Origin: Bacteroidia bacterium
GTDB taxonomy: Bacteria > Bacteroidota > Bacteroidia > Flavobacteriales > Flavobacteriaceae
NCBI GenBank assembly: GCA_030427985.1
Contig: JAUIBH010000020.1
Span: 1 to 48,761, forward strand
Direction: 5' to 3'
DNA: 48,761 nt
Part shown: one piece after another, positions 26,989 to 34,884 of the stretch
Layout: every line of letters begins with the position of its first letter
Numbering within the stretch: the stretch's first letter is position 1
The notes under the pieces: model-generated
What the model was told of the DNA's origin: nothing
What the model saw: the letters and a program-made list of their open reading frames with translations, nothing else
Database searches by the model: none
Program-made: the position numbers and the translations under genes

Positions 26989-27908
26989 CACTTGCCTTTT
27001 TTCAATATTTGTTCCTTCGCATCAATATCGGCATGCAGGACCTTTTCCGATTCTGGAATATTGGCCCTTGCAAAATCAATATCATCTTGGGTTTCGATAC
27101 CATCTACCAACATCCGCATCCTTTCGGCATCAGGGTCAATTTTCGGAACGGTATTGTCAGCGTAGCTAATGTCCTCAGTAACTTCACCAGAACTTTCATC
27201 AAGAGAAAGAATGCCTTGATCACTTTTTATCCCCATCTGCATTTCAAGGCTCAATGGAGCTTCCCCTGCGTTCAAGTGTAGTTTTGAAATGGTTTTCAGG
27301 GCCATTTTTTCGTAATCGTCCACCCAAAGCCCCCTGTTGTATTTAAAGGTTTGAGAGAATTTTTTGCCGTGGGCCGTCATTTCCTCTTTGGTCATGAAGA
27401 ATGTTGACTCAAAACCATTGATCAGTTTGAAATAGGAAACATAACCAACTATCGGGGTTTTTTGCCTTTTTTCAAAATCCTGAATCCATTCAAATTCCAT
27501 AACTCCGGATAAGTGGTCCACCATCTTAATTTCTCCTTGGCGCACATCCTTGCAATTCATAGCCAAAAACTGACCGCTTCTTGTAGCAAGTTGCTTCAAA
27601 CCCTTATAGCCAAGAATGAATTGAGCCTTTACAATTTTACTTCCGTCCGGCTGTTTTTCATTGAACGGAACTATGTATGCTTGGCCTATGGCATTGTTGA
27701 GGGGAAGATTGAGCGTAGCAGCAGTCAAGGCTGCAGCCACAATGGAATTTGGCTCGGCCTTTGACAGCATTTCGTTTTGGCTTGCTATCTGAATAATACT
27801 TGTAGTAAAAGTCGGTGCGTTCTTACCAACAATTTCGGCAATTTTGTTTTTCATCAAATCGCTGCTCAACACAGCTTTTAAGGATTTAATAGTACTTACT
27901 TGTGACAT
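26988..27908 (-). CDS. recT: RecT single-strand annealing recombinase
   Basis: A 306-residue RecT-family protein that coats single-stranded DNA and anneals complementary strands. Family landmarks are SIIQIASQNEMLSKAEPNSI, AALTAATLNLPLNNAIGQAY, then VKAQFILGYKGLKQLATRSG and a DDYEKMALKTISK segment. The last 70 residues are acidic. With the YqaJ-type exonuclease and NinG-like nuclease it forms a complete recombination module, likely used for replication concatemers and DNA exchange. Confidence 0.95.
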   Translation of the reverse strand: MSQVSTIKSLKAVLSSDLMKNKIAEIVGKNAPTFTTSIIQIASQNEMLSKAEPNSIVAAALTAATLNLPLNNAIGQAYIVPFNEKQPDGSKIVKAQFILGYKGLKQLATRSGQFLAMNCKDVRQGEIKMVDHLSGVMEFEWIQDFEKRQKTPIVGYVSYFKLINGFESTFFMTKEEMTAHGKKFSQTFKYNRGLWVDDYEKMALKTISKLHLNAGEAPLSLEMQMGIKSDQGILSLDESSGEVTEDISYADNTVPKIDPDAERMRMLVDGIETQDDIDFARANIPESEKVLHADIDAKEQILKKGK

Positions 27909-27918
27909 TTTTTAAATT

Positions 27919-28206
27919 TTAGTTTTGACTTGCTTTTATACTGTTCTTTTTCAAGATTTCATCGATTTCCCCATTGAAATCAATGGTATCTCTAAATTGT
28001 GGGTATCTCCTGAAAATTTCTTGGCTCAAATTGTGCATATTGAGAAAAATGGAGAACATATTCATAATTAGAGCATTGTTCATCCTTTTTTCGGTTACTG
28101 AATCAAATTTCTTAGAGAAATATTCCATTTGTTCAAAAAGGTCATCATCCGATAATTGAGAATAATCGGTGATTAGATATTTTTTTATGGTGGTGGGAAA
28201 TTTCAT
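27919..28206 (-). CDS. Small hypothetical protein before recT
   Basis: A 95-residue helical protein. It is preceded by a promoter at 28238-28268 and a copy of the repeated leader motif at 28212-28232. No family recognised. Confidence 0.6.
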   Translation of the reverse strand: MKFPTTIKKYLITDYSQLSDDDLFEQMEYFSKKFDSVTEKRMNNALIMNMFSIFLNMHNLSQEIFRRYPQFRDTIDFNGEIDEILKKNSIKASQN

Positions 28207-28237
28207 TTTTTGGTTTTAATGATTAAAATTCGTTATT

Positions 28238-28268
28238 CAAACTTAAATAAACTTTATTTATTCAGCAA
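28238..28268 (-). promoter_or_regulatory. Leftward promoter for the RecT segment
   Basis: On the minus strand a TTG at 28268-28266, a 20-base gap and TAAGTTTG (28245-28238) match the Bacteroidota TTG-N17-23-TAnnTTTG pattern. It overlaps the end of the upstream gene, so RecT and downstream genes can be expressed independently of the main early promoter. Confidence 0.65.
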
Positions 28269-28482
28269 CTTTTTGTTGCCAAAATTCAAGTTCTTCCCTC
28301 AAAATTTTGGTATAGGCTTTTTGGAAAATTTCAAGATTTTCGGAATCCTGTTGTTCCAAGGTCAATTCTTCATTTTCAATGATTTCCTCAACTTCTTTGA
28401 AAGCCTTGTTTTTTAGGGAATCCAAATGATTTTTTACCCTTCGTATATTTTGGATCAAAAGTGATTTTCTATTTAAGAACAT
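28258..28482 (-). CDS. Small coiled-coil hypothetical protein
   Basis: A 74-residue Glu/Leu/Lys-rich protein, nearly all helix. It starts two bases after the upstream stop. No family recognised. Confidence 0.55.
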   Translation of the reverse strand: MFLNRKSLLIQNIRRVKNHLDSLKNKAFKEVEEIIENEELTLEQQDSENLEIFQKAYTKILREELEFWQQKVAE

Positions 28483-28484
28483 TT

Positions 28485-28643
28485 TTAATGAAATTGATTG
28501 TTCTTTGCTTCGTTCAACATGGCTTCAAAGGCCAGTTTTTCATGGGGTGTCATTTCTTGGTAACTACTGAACCCATAAGTCCAACGCCCATTTATAACCC
28601 TCATTTTTGGAACCGGCACTTCTTTTACAAATAAATCGTCCAT
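28485..28643 (-). CDS. Small hypothetical protein
   Basis: A 52-residue protein (start MDDLFVKEVPVPKMRV). It fills the gap between two other genes with two-base spacings, which supports it being real. No motif recognised. Confidence 0.5.
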   Translation of the reverse strand: MDDLFVKEVPVPKMRVINGRWTYGFSSYQEMTPHEKLAFEAMLNEAKNNQFH

Positions 28644-28645
28644 TT

Positions 28646-28993
28646 TTAGTGTTTTAGAATTACATCAAACCTTGCTTTAGTTTCAGCAATTATTGATTTT
28701 TTTTGGTTTTCAGTAAGCCTTATTTGAGTGTGTTTTTGGAATATTCCTATCAAATGGGAATACGCCTCTGGATTGTTTGTATAGAAATCCTCAAATGTAT
28801 CAGGCTGTTTTTTAAGCTGTTCTATCAAATTTTTTATACCCCTGCCATCCTCGACCCCCTTACCAGAATACCATTGTTTCTTTTTCCAGAAAACTATCGT
28901 CTGGACACCTTTTTTTATGGTGATCATACTTGCATCCTGGGCAACGGAAAATCCAAGTTTTTTTATCTCGGAAATTTCAGTGGCAAATTGCAT
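28646..28993 (-). CDS. Hypothetical early protein
   Basis: A 115-residue basic protein with a beta-type first half (MITIKKGVQTIVFWKKKQWY) and a helical second half. No family recognised. Confidence 0.55.
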   Translation of the reverse strand: MQFATEISEIKKLGFSVAQDASMITIKKGVQTIVFWKKKQWYSGKGVEDGRGIKNLIEQLKKQPDTFEDFYTNNPEAYSHLIGIFQKHTQIRLTENQKKSIIAETKARFDVILKH

Positions 28994-29007
28994 TTTTTAT
29001 GGATTTT

Positions 29008-29112
29008 TCAGTTATTTAATATTTTTATCAGTTCTTGGCCCATGCAAAAAAGTCCGATGCAAAAGCCGATAAGAGAGAGCAAAAGCTCCCAATTGTTTTT
29101 CAGGTATTTCAT
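29008..29112 (-). CDS. Very small membrane peptide
   Basis: A 34-residue peptide with one hydrophobic segment (residues about 8-24). It is preceded by the same CCATAAAAAATG-type start region as the gene at 28646, which supports translation. No family recognised. Confidence 0.4.
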   Translation of the reverse strand: MKYLKNNWELLLSLIGFCIGLFCMGQELIKILNN

Positions 29113-29155
29113 TTTTTATGGATTTGATTTTTTAGATCATTTCCATATGGTGTTG

Positions 29156-29479
29156 TCAAATGTATTTTTGGTAATTTTCTTTGAAAATTTGCATTGCCTC
29201 AGGTGGACTTATGAAATAAAGTCTTTTACTTTTTGATTCGCTTGCCTTTACTTTTCCAAATTCATGCCTTACTGTTACGGTAAAAGCATTTTCTGAGGAA
29301 AGTTTTTTAAGCGGTGAATGATTTTTTAAATCAACTGTTTTTTTGATGGTGTGATTTTCGAAAACCCTGATAAATGTTTTGTAAACATCATCAACGGTTG
29401 TTTTTTTAAAGCTAATTGACACATTAGGCCCAAATGAAATTCGGACAATTTCTTCTTTTTCAGTTTTATAAATTTCCAT
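29156..29479 (-). CDS. Hypothetical early protein
   Basis: A 107-residue basic protein of alternating beta-type and charged residues. No family recognised. Confidence 0.5.
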   Translation of the reverse strand: MEIYKTEKEEIVRISFGPNVSISFKKTTVDDVYKTFIRVFENHTIKKTVDLKNHSPLKKLSSENAFTVTVRHEFGKVKASESKSKRLYFISPPEAMQIFKENYQKYI

Positions 29480-29496
29480 TTTTATATTTTTTAAGG

Positions 29497-29889
29497 TTAT
29501 TCCCCGTGTAGATACTCTTCAATCAATTCTTCTTCGTTATCAGGCTCGAAATTCGAAACCCAATATTTGCCGTCTTTTTTATAGAGACAAACTATTTCAT
29601 GATGCTTTTTGCAATCATTTGCCAATTCTTTAGCGTTTTTTAGGCCCGTGGCCTCCAAAGGGAAAACATACGAGATAACAACAGCCGTTTCAAATGGATC
29701 ATATCCCCGAATATCAAAAAGATTGTCCAGAAGAAAATCCAAATGGATGTGGGTTTTGTTGGGTTCATTTGGGAATATTTCCTTTACGGGGTCATCAAAA
29801 TGGAAAAGTTCCCCGTTTTTATAAAGCTCCTTTATAAATTTGTCGGCCTCTGAAATGGTTTTTATCTCTTTTGGCAATGTGGTTTTCAT
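29497..29889 (-). CDS. Hypothetical acidic protein
   Basis: A 130-residue acidic protein starting MKTTLPKEIKT; a TTG three codons upstream is less likely. The sequence HIHLDFLLDNLFDIRGYDPF is distinctive but not assigned by me to a family. An acidic early protein could act as a DNA mimic or host inhibitor, which is speculative. Confidence 0.5.
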   Translation of the reverse strand: MKTTLPKEIKTISEADKFIKELYKNGELFHFDDPVKEIFPNEPNKTHIHLDFLLDNLFDIRGYDPFETAVVISYVFPLEATGLKNAKELANDCKKHHEIVCLYKKDGKYWVSNFEPDNEEELIEEYLHGE

Positions 29890-29894
29890 AATAA

Positions 29895-30029
29895 TCAATT
29901 TAAGTGGATAGATTTTTTATAAATCAATTCATCTTTTGCCCCAAAATCCGGGGTTTTTACTTCGATTGAGCATGCTGTCTGGAATTCCAGATAAATCAAA
30001 AATTCCATTATATCGGGTCCAAATTCCAT
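29895..30029 (-). CDS. Very small hypothetical protein
   Basis: A 44-residue protein packed between neighbours with 1-5 base spacings. No motif recognised. Confidence 0.4.
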   Translation of the reverse strand: MEFGPDIMEFLIYLEFQTACSIEVKTPDFGAKDELIYKKSIHLN

Positions 30030-30030
30030 T

Positions 30031-30453
30031 TTAATAAACAGATGTTTCGTTAATATTCAGATCAATTTTAAAATCACCATCGTCATGATACATAGTTGCT
30101 GCGTTTTCTACCGTCTTGCCATGGTAATTTTCTATTAAAAATCCATAGTCCAACGCTATGTCTTTGCTTCCAAAATGCTCTGATAGTGCAAGCATCAACA
30201 TTTTTTCAAACTCGCTGTTATCCCCATTATGGGTTATAGTGGCGATTATTTCTTTCGAGTCCTGATCTTGTACGGTGAAAAATCGCTTTTTGAGCCCATC
30301 TAAAAAACCAAGACGGATCAACTCATCTTTTTTATGTACGGTGTTGCTTTCAAAAGTAACCCCGTTAACCTCGCAAAGAATTTTAAAATATCCTTTATAA
30401 ATTTTATCCTCCTTTACTACTGTTTCAATCGATTTCACATTTATTTTTTTCAT
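30031..30453 (-). CDS. Hypothetical early protein
   Basis: A 140-residue protein, beta-rich in its first half with a central acidic helix. No family recognised. Confidence 0.55.
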   Translation of the reverse strand: MKKINVKSIETVVKEDKIYKGYFKILCEVNGVTFESNTVHKKDELIRLGFLDGLKKRFFTVQDQDSKEIIATITHNGDNSEFEKMLMLALSEHFGSKDIALDYGFLIENYHGKTVENAATMYHDDGDFKIDLNINETSVY

Positions 30454-30464
30454 AACCTTGGGAT

Positions 30465-30635
30465 TTATCCAAACATGGAGTTATAATGTTTTGCACTGGT
30501 TATTTCAAGGGTAACCAATACTTTTTTGTTTTGTTGGGCCAATTGGCTGATCAAATAAGCCTCTCCCAATTTTAACGGATTTTCAAATGTGCTTCCGTTG
30601 TTCATTGTAACGATACATTTTAGGTATTTTTTCAT
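30465..30635 (-). CDS. Very small hypothetical protein
   Basis: A 56-residue protein starting MKKYLKCIVTMNNGST. Its start is preceded by the repeated leader motif (30636-30655). No family recognised. Confidence 0.5.
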   Translation of the reverse strand: MKKYLKCIVTMNNGSTFENPLKLGEAYLISQLAQQNKKVLVTLEITSAKHYNSMFG

Positions 30636-30639
30636 GGTA

Positions 30640-30876
30640 TTACGATTTAAATTCCTTTATGCAATTGACCACAAGTTTTTCAAGTTCCTGAGTTTGTTGG
30701 TCATAATATTCATTAAAAATATCTTGGGCCTCTTCGCTCATTCGTTCAGTTCCTTCTTCGGATTCCACAAAAAACCCATTTCGGTTTTCTCCCCAATCTT
30801 TTTGAGCCAATAAAACCGCTGTTTCGCTGGCTTGCTCCATTATCAAACTATTGATTTTTTCGTTTAAAATTCCCAT
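30640..30876 (-). CDS. Small acidic hypothetical protein
   Basis: A 78-residue acidic helical protein. The ATG at 30876 is chosen because the repeated leader motif (30877-30895) ends directly before it, as in other genes of the block; a longer reading from 30963 would include that leader. No family recognised. Confidence 0.55.
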   Translation of the reverse strand: MGILNEKINSLIMEQASETAVLLAQKDWGENRNGFFVESEEGTERMSEEAQDIFNEYYDQQTQELEKLVVNCIKEFKS

Positions 30877-30969
30877 GGTATTTAGATTAAATTCGTGATT
30901 CCGGCCAATGATGTTAAATAACTCCCCTACTAAGGCAAAGAACCGTTTCAGGGAGTAAAACACCGCTTG

Positions 30970-31659
30970 TTAACTTTTCTCGATCCTAAAAACATCGTAA
31001 GATTTACCGCCTGCGATGGTTTCAAAGTCGTAACCGATTGCCTCAAATATTCTAGGGTAACATGAAACACCTACGCCACCCTCCAATCTTGGAAGTGTCG
31101 AATATCCGCTACCGTACCCTATCAAATCCCTATTTTTTGCAGAAATGTCTTTGTTTTTGGCAATATACAAGCTCCTTAGTATGGGGTTTACTTGGTTGAC
31201 CACTTGGGCTACCGCTGTTGAAAGTTTGTCATATCCGCACCCGCCTATGCTCTCAGATTGAAAATAAAAATATTTTGTTTCCCCGTTCAAATCTTCAAAG
31301 CTGCCTTTTATTTCGGCTTTTGGATTTGCGCCCCATGTACGATTTTTTTTCCATTCAACACTAATTGTTGCTTCAATCAGTTTTCCAGAGGACAAAACAG
31401 CGTTAAAATGTGAAAGGCTTTTTTGTAACTCTTTTTCGTAGTTCTTTTTGATTCGATCAACCAAATATCTTTTGATGTCGTTAAAAGAATCCCAATTATG
31501 TTTTTTGCTCCATGGGGTTAAAAATTGTTTCATTCTCCAACAGTCTTTAACCTCTTTAACTGTGGTGTAGTCATCCATGAAAGAAACGGTTTCTTTTTCC
31601 CTTTTCTTTACATCTGCAATTACTTGCTTTTTCAGTGCGGTTAATTTGTAAGCTCTCAT
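30970..31659 (-). CDS. Conserved phage hypothetical protein
   Basis: A 229-residue soluble protein. The C-terminal stretch (GYGSGYSTLPRLEGGVGVSC, then YPRIFEAIGYDFETIAGGKS) and the central YDKLSTAVAQVVNQ are highly patterned and I recall similar sequences in phages of several phyla, without a known function. Preceded by the repeated leader motif at 31665-31686. Confidence 0.6.
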   Translation of the reverse strand: MRAYKLTALKKQVIADVKKREKETVSFMDDYTTVKEVKDCWRMKQFLTPWSKKHNWDSFNDIKRYLVDRIKKNYEKELQKSLSHFNAVLSSGKLIEATISVEWKKNRTWGANPKAEIKGSFEDLNGETKYFYFQSESIGGCGYDKLSTAVAQVVNQVNPILRSLYIAKNKDISAKNRDLIGYGSGYSTLPRLEGGVGVSCYPRIFEAIGYDFETIAGGKSYDVFRIEKS

Positions 31660-31733
31660 TTTTCGGTGTTTTAAGATTAAAATTCGTTCCCTCTGCCAAT
31701 CGAATGACCACCAACTTAATGGGAGGGATGTTT

Positions 31734-31901
31734 TTAGTCCAAATATTGGTTTATATCTGAGTCAAAAGAATTGTGAATGTTACTAACAACTATGTCACAT
31801 TGGTCTAAATCCAATTCGCTCATATCATAGCCCATTTTTAAAGCAAATTCATTTACTAAAAGAATTTCCTTAAGTTTTCGCTGTCCTAATTTTCCGCTCA
31901 T
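31734..31901 (-). CDS. Very small acidic hypothetical protein
   Basis: A 55-residue protein, helical with an acidic second half. It is five bases from the preceding gene of the operon. No family recognised. Confidence 0.5.
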   Translation of the reverse strand: MSGKLGQRKLKEILLVNEFALKMGYDMSELDLDQCDIVVSNIHNSFDSDINQYLD

Positions 31902-31906
31902 AACCC

Positions 31907-32035
31907 TTAATTTAAATATCCTGTGTTAACTCGGCCCGTGAAAATGGCGTAAACCAAGGAAGCAACCAAGGGAAGTATAACAATAAAGAAAATGATCAAT
32001 CCGATGTCGTTTGTCGTAATTTTTGGAAATTTCAT
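31907..32035 (-). CDS. Very small membrane protein
   Basis: A 42-residue protein with one hydrophobic helix (residues about 12-31). Its start is preceded by the repeated leader motif (32036-32060). No family recognised. Confidence 0.5.
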   Translation of the reverse strand: MKFPKITTNDIGLIIFFIVILPLVASLVYAIFTGRVNTGYLN

Positions 32036-32051
32036 GGTGATATGTTTTAGA

Positions 32052-32168
32052 TTAAAAGTTTAAACAAGATACTACCAAAAGAGCATCCAGATACAAAGTA
32101 ATAACCAGAGCTTTTGCAAATTGTTTTGTTGTTCCTTTGAACGCTGCAGAAATAATAATGCTTAACAT
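32052..32168 (-). CDS. First gene of the early operon, very small membrane protein
   Basis: A 38-residue hydrophobic peptide with a central basic patch. It is the first start codon after the main leftward promoter and its 5' leader hairpin. Being first makes it the earliest product if the promoter is early. No family recognised. Confidence 0.45.
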   Translation of the reverse strand: MLSIIISAAFKGTTKQFAKALVITLYLDALLVVSCLNF

Positions 32169-32176
32169 GGTGTTTT

Positions 32177-32205
32177 GGTTTTAAGAGGCTCAGCGCCTTA
32201 ATTCG
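32177..32205 (-). promoter_or_regulatory. Leader hairpin inside a copy of the repeated leader motif
   Basis: The 5' leader of the main early transcript contains a small stem (TAAGGC/GCCTcTTA on the minus strand) inserted inside the otherwise conserved CGAATT...TTAAAACC leader motif. It may affect mRNA stability or translation of the first gene. Confidence 0.35.
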
Positions 32206-32211
32206 TTATAA

Positions 32212-32240
32212 CAAATATAAAGAAAACTTTAATACAACAA
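32212..32240 (-). promoter_or_regulatory. Main leftward early promoter
   Basis: On the minus strand, GTTG with TTG at 32240-32238, an 18-base gap, and a perfect TATATTTG -7 element (32219-32212). It faces the 16-kb leftward gene block and has no competing terminator before 18.77 kb, so it probably drives most early genes. Confidence 0.8.
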
Positions 32241-32685
32241 CGGGTATAATGTTTTATTATGAAAACTTTAAAATTTCTTAAGTGTGGTGAGTTTTGTAAA
32301 TAACTGATAGACAGACAACTAAAATCCTATTTTACATAATGTTTTTGATTACGGAAAATTACGGTTTCCCTTTTCGCTATATTTGACCCTGACAATTGAC
32401 CCGAAACAAGCCCGTACAATGACAGAAACAACGATTTTAGAGCGTTTCAGAATTCCAAGACATTGCCCTACGTTTTCAAGTTCTCGGCCCGTGAAGAGAG
32501 GGAAACCCCCTAATAAGAGAAAGACAAAAAAAATAGCCGATCCCAACCCTTTTCCCTTTTCCCTTTTTTCGCAAAATCAGGCTTTTTCCGTTTTACCCTT
32601 TAATGTTAAAACGGGGTGTTTTCTGGGGGAGGACGTAAAAAAACGTGCGAACAAAACAAAAAACCGCTAATAAACTTTTTAAAAG
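32241..32685. other. Intergenic region between the leftward early block and terS
   Basis: About 445 bases without a convincing gene. On the plus strand a perfect TATATTTG (32378-32385) could start the terS transcript, leaving a leader of nearly 300 bases. The leader includes an 8-bp hairpin (32588-32595 with 32607-32614). A possible 84-codon frame from 32419 is basic, low in complexity and unlike neighbours, so I do not call it. The 32241-32340 part is AT-rich and may be a replication or regulatory site; no iterons are visible. Confidence 0.5.
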
Positions 32686-33309
32686 ATGGATGAAGATTTA
32701 GAAAAAAATGCTTTGAATGCTGCGAAATTGGTTGAATTTGATGCGAAACCGGTTGAAAAGGCTTTTGTTGACGAATATTTCCGTAATGGCTACAATGCAA
32801 CTAGGGCAGCGCTGGCGATAAAGCCCGATTTAAGCCCAAATAGCGGGGAAACATGGGCCAGATCGATATTGAAAAAGGAAAGGGTAAAGCTATATCTAAA
32901 GGAAAGGCAGGCGATTCTTAGGGCAGAATCAAACATTGAGCAGGAACAAATATTAAAAGAGCTTCTTTCTTTTGCCTACTCTGATGTTACCACCTTCATT
33001 GGCCTGACTCCCGAAGAACTAAAGAGCCTACCTACTGATGTAAGGCGCTGCATAAACTCAATGGACACCACAACTAAAACATGGTTGGACCCAAAGACAA
33101 AGCAAGTAGTAAAAGAAGTAACCGTTAAGCTTAAATTAGTCGATAAATTAAAGGCCATCGATATGATTAGCAAGCATATCAATTTCTATGAGGCCGATAA
33201 TCGTAGCAAATCGGGTACTATTGACCTTTCCAAAGCCACAAACGAACAACTAAACACCGTGTTAGACCTGATCAAAGCACAGCAGGAAACAAAACAACTC
33301 AATCAATAG
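32686..33309 (+). CDS. terS: Terminase small subunit
   Basis: A 207-residue DNA-recognition subunit of the packaging motor. The N-terminal pattern FVDEYFRNGYNATRAALAIK followed by a GETWARSILKKERVKLYLKE segment is the HTH domain of Terminase_2-type small subunits, and the middle (ELLSFAYSDVTTFIG, then LKLVDKLKAIDMISKHINFY) is characteristic. The gene is 7.4 kb upstream of the large subunit instead of adjacent. Confidence 0.92.
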   Translation: MDEDLEKNALNAAKLVEFDAKPVEKAFVDEYFRNGYNATRAALAIKPDLSPNSGETWARSILKKERVKLYLKERQAILRAESNIEQEQILKELLSFAYSDVTTFIGLTPEELKSLPTDVRRCINSMDTTTKTWLDPKTKQVVKEVTVKLKLVDKLKAIDMISKHINFYEADNRSKSGTIDLSKATNEQLNTVLDLIKAQQETKQLNQ

Positions 33310-33555
33310 TGTTGCAATTGACTAACAAAAACACCTGTATAGATAGGGTAGTGTTAACATAATACAACACAATGACAGTGATCAACAGCATGCCACACAC
33401 AACCCACGGCACATGCCACGGCATAGGGTAGGGGTACAACCCCCCAAGGGGGTAGCCTGGACAGCCCTATCCCCCACCGCACGAAATTTTTTTTGGGAAT
33501 ATCAAAAGTGCATACATTTTGTTGGGAATAGCTAACAAAAACAAAAAAGAATGGT

Positions 33556-33563
33556 TATATTTG
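33556..33563 (+). promoter_or_regulatory. Possible promoter (-7 element) before the 33582 gene
   Basis: A perfect TATATTTG lies 18 bases before the ATG at 33582. No TTTG at the usual distance; instead two copies of CTAACAAAAAC (33322-33332 and 33532-33542) flank a GC-rich stretch with palindromic ACCCCC/GGGGGT at 33438-33453. A regulator may substitute for the -33 contact. Confidence 0.4.
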
Positions 33564-33581
33564 TTGTGTAAAACTAACATT

Positions 33582-34064
33582 ATGGAATTATTCAAGAAAA
33601 AAAAGCCATCTGATGTGTATTTAGTTGATTTTAGCAGGATGTTGTTTGAGGACAACAATCGTTTGAGGGCTGAGTATACGGAAGCTCGTTCTGAGATATT
33701 GAGGTTACAGCTTCAAGTGAACGAGTTGAGGGGTATTTTGAACACGAAAGAGGTTGACGACAGTGTTTTTGTTTCATTGAAGGATTCTGAAAAAAAATCG
33801 AACGCCAAGGCGTTGTCACAGAGTATGGAAATACGCGCGGCAGAGGTTTTGGGGAGGAAGATGATGGCAGAGGTTTCGTCCAACAGGAGGTTTGTGGATG
33901 GATTGATGAAGGTTTTCTCGGAAATACCCAATGAGAAGATACCGTGTGGGTATGGAGAGCAGTTCATTCATAATACTGATACATTTAGGGCCAAATCGGT
34001 AGTATTTCAGTTATTGGATGATGTGAAAACAGGTAAAATAGTATTGCAGAATGGAAGAGTATAA
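33582..34064 (+). CDS. Hypothetical coiled-coil protein
   Basis: A 160-residue protein with a coiled coil near residues 20-50 and a mixed second domain. The ATG at 33582 (MELFKKKKPSDV) is chosen because the longer frame from 33519 runs through the promoter-like region. It overlaps the next HTH gene by 14 bases. No family recognised. Confidence 0.6.
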   Translation: MELFKKKKPSDVYLVDFSRMLFEDNNRLRAEYTEARSEILRLQLQVNELRGILNTKEVDDSVFVSLKDSEKKSNAKALSQSMEIRAAEVLGRKMMAEVSSNRRFVDGLMKVFSEIPNEKIPCGYGEQFIHNTDTFRAKSVVFQLLDDVKTGKIVLQNGRV

Positions 34065-34251
34065 GGAAATCCTGAAAAAAAATTCCCTGACGGGAAAGGA
34101 TATGGCCAAGATGTTGGGGATGTCGTATGGGAGTTATAGGGCCGCAATGAGCAAGGGAGCAAAGAAAGGTGCTCCACGATGGGTAAAGGCGTTTGTTATG
34201 GGTTTCACGCTCGGCTGCGCCTCGCAGGGTTCCGACTCGGACGAAACATAG
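34051..34251 (+). CDS. Small helix-turn-helix protein
   Basis: A 66-residue protein. Residues 5-45 (ILKKNSLTGKDMAKMLGMSY, then GSYRAAMSKGAKKGAPRWVK) fit a Cro-like HTH; the end is a hydrophobic short tail. A likely transcriptional regulator or antirepressor partner for the rightward island. Confidence 0.65.
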   Translation: MEEYKEILKKNSLTGKDMAKMLGMSYGSYRAAMSKGAKKGAPRWVKAFVMGFTLGCASQGSDSDET

Positions 34252-34275
34252 GCCTGAAATTCAAAAATCAAATAT

Positions 34276-34416
34276 ATGGGATTGATCTGTTACATTTTCG
34301 GACATTATTGGGTAAGGCATGATGCCGAAAAGCACAATAGGAGGAAGTGCCGTGTCTGTGGTGCCAAGCAATATTCGCATAAGGTTTTTCCGGACAATTG
34401 GTTTAAAGTTCATTGA
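34276..34416 (+). CDS. Small zinc-finger peptide
   Basis: A 46-residue peptide with LICYIFGHYW, then RRKCRVCGAKQYSH. The C-x-x-C together with upstream Cys/His resembles DUF1660-type phage zinc peptides. Function unknown. Confidence 0.6.
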   Translation: MGLICYIFGHYWVRHDAEKHNRRKCRVCGAKQYSHKVFPDNWFKVH

Positions 34417-34454
34417 GCATTACCTGGATTTGTTTTCATGTAAGGGTTATTGAA

Positions 34455-34527
34455 AGGGACATGGTGTAATTGGCTAACACGGCAGACTTTGGTTCTGCAG
34501 TATGGGGTTCGAGTCCCTGTGTCCCTA
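34455..34527 (+). tRNA. tRNA-Gln (anticodon TTG)
   Basis: A 73-base cloverleaf: acceptor AGGGACA with TGTCCCT, D stem GTGT/ACAC, anticodon stem GCAGA/TCTGC with loop CTTTGGT, and T loop TTCGAGT. The 3' CCA is not fully encoded. It reads CAG/CAA glutamine codons. First of a three-tRNA cluster. Confidence 0.93.
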
Positions 34528-34532
34528 CAAAT

Positions 34533-34603
34533 GGCGCATTGTCCGAGTGGTCAGGTGGCAGACTGCAAATCTGCTTACATCGGTTCGAGTCCGGTATGCG
34601 CTT
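34533..34603 (+). tRNA. tRNA-Cys (anticodon GCA)
   Basis: A 71-base cloverleaf with acceptor GGCGCAT/ATGCGCT (first pair G-U), anticodon stem GCAGA/TCTGC with loop CTGCAAA, and T arm ATCGG TTCGAGT CCGGT. It starts five bases after tRNA-Gln. Confidence 0.93.
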
Positions 34604-34607
34604 CAAC

Positions 34608-34681
34608 GGTTACATAGCTCAGTTGGTTAGAGCACCTGACTCATAATCAGGGGGTCATAGGTTCGAGTCCTTTTGTAGCCA
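34608..34681 (+). tRNA. tRNA-Met, elongator type (anticodon CAT)
   Basis: A 74-base cloverleaf: acceptor GGTTACA/TGTAGCC, D stem GCTC/GAGC (C11-G24, the normal elongator type), anticodon stem CCTGA/TCAGG with loop CTCATAA, and T loop TTCGAGT. It could also be tRNA-Ile2 if C34 is changed to lysidine; the sequence alone does not decide. Confidence 0.9.
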
Positions 34682-34700
34682 CTAATTTAATTTTAAAACT

Positions 34701-34880
34701 ATGTCAAAATTTATTAAAGAGGGTCCAGATAAAAGAGGACGAACCCATATTATAGAGGGAGAAGTCAAACCAGGAAATGTTTTTTCAATAAACCGTTTTA
34801 TATGTGAAGTCCAGAACCAACAAACTGAGAAAGAAACACAGCAGGTAGCTGATATGATTGTAAATGCACTAAATAAATAA
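34701..34880 (+). CDS. Small hypothetical protein
   Basis: A 59-residue protein following the tRNA cluster, start MSKFIKEGPDKRGRTH. A beta-type first half is followed by a helix. No family recognised. Confidence 0.55.
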   Translation: MSKFIKEGPDKRGRTHIIEGEVKPGNVFSINRFICEVQNQQTEKETQQVADMIVNALNK

Positions 34881-34884
34881 TTTT

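Larger units (their letters stand above)
30636..32060 (-). repeat. Recurrent leader motif CGAATTTAATCTTAAAACC (cluster)
   Basis: A 16-22-base motif with core TTTAATCTTAAA recurs just upstream of minus-strand start codons at 30636-30655, 30877-30895, 31665-31686 and 32036-32060, with further copies at 26835-26850, 28212-28232, 32177-32205 (interrupted by a hairpin), 39452-39468 and an orphan at 42461-42479. The core is nearly palindromic (TTTAA/TTAAA). It may be an operator or an RNA leader element. Some copies are imperfect. Confidence 0.55.

Noticed and set aside
32419-32670. 84-codon frame before terS
   Set aside because: Basic, low-complexity product, unlike neighbours, overlapping the likely terS leader; kept as an intergenic note.
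33400-33480. GC-rich palindromic tract after terS as a terminator
   Set aside because: Stems are present, but the T run is about 30 bases away and no single clean stem-T structure forms.
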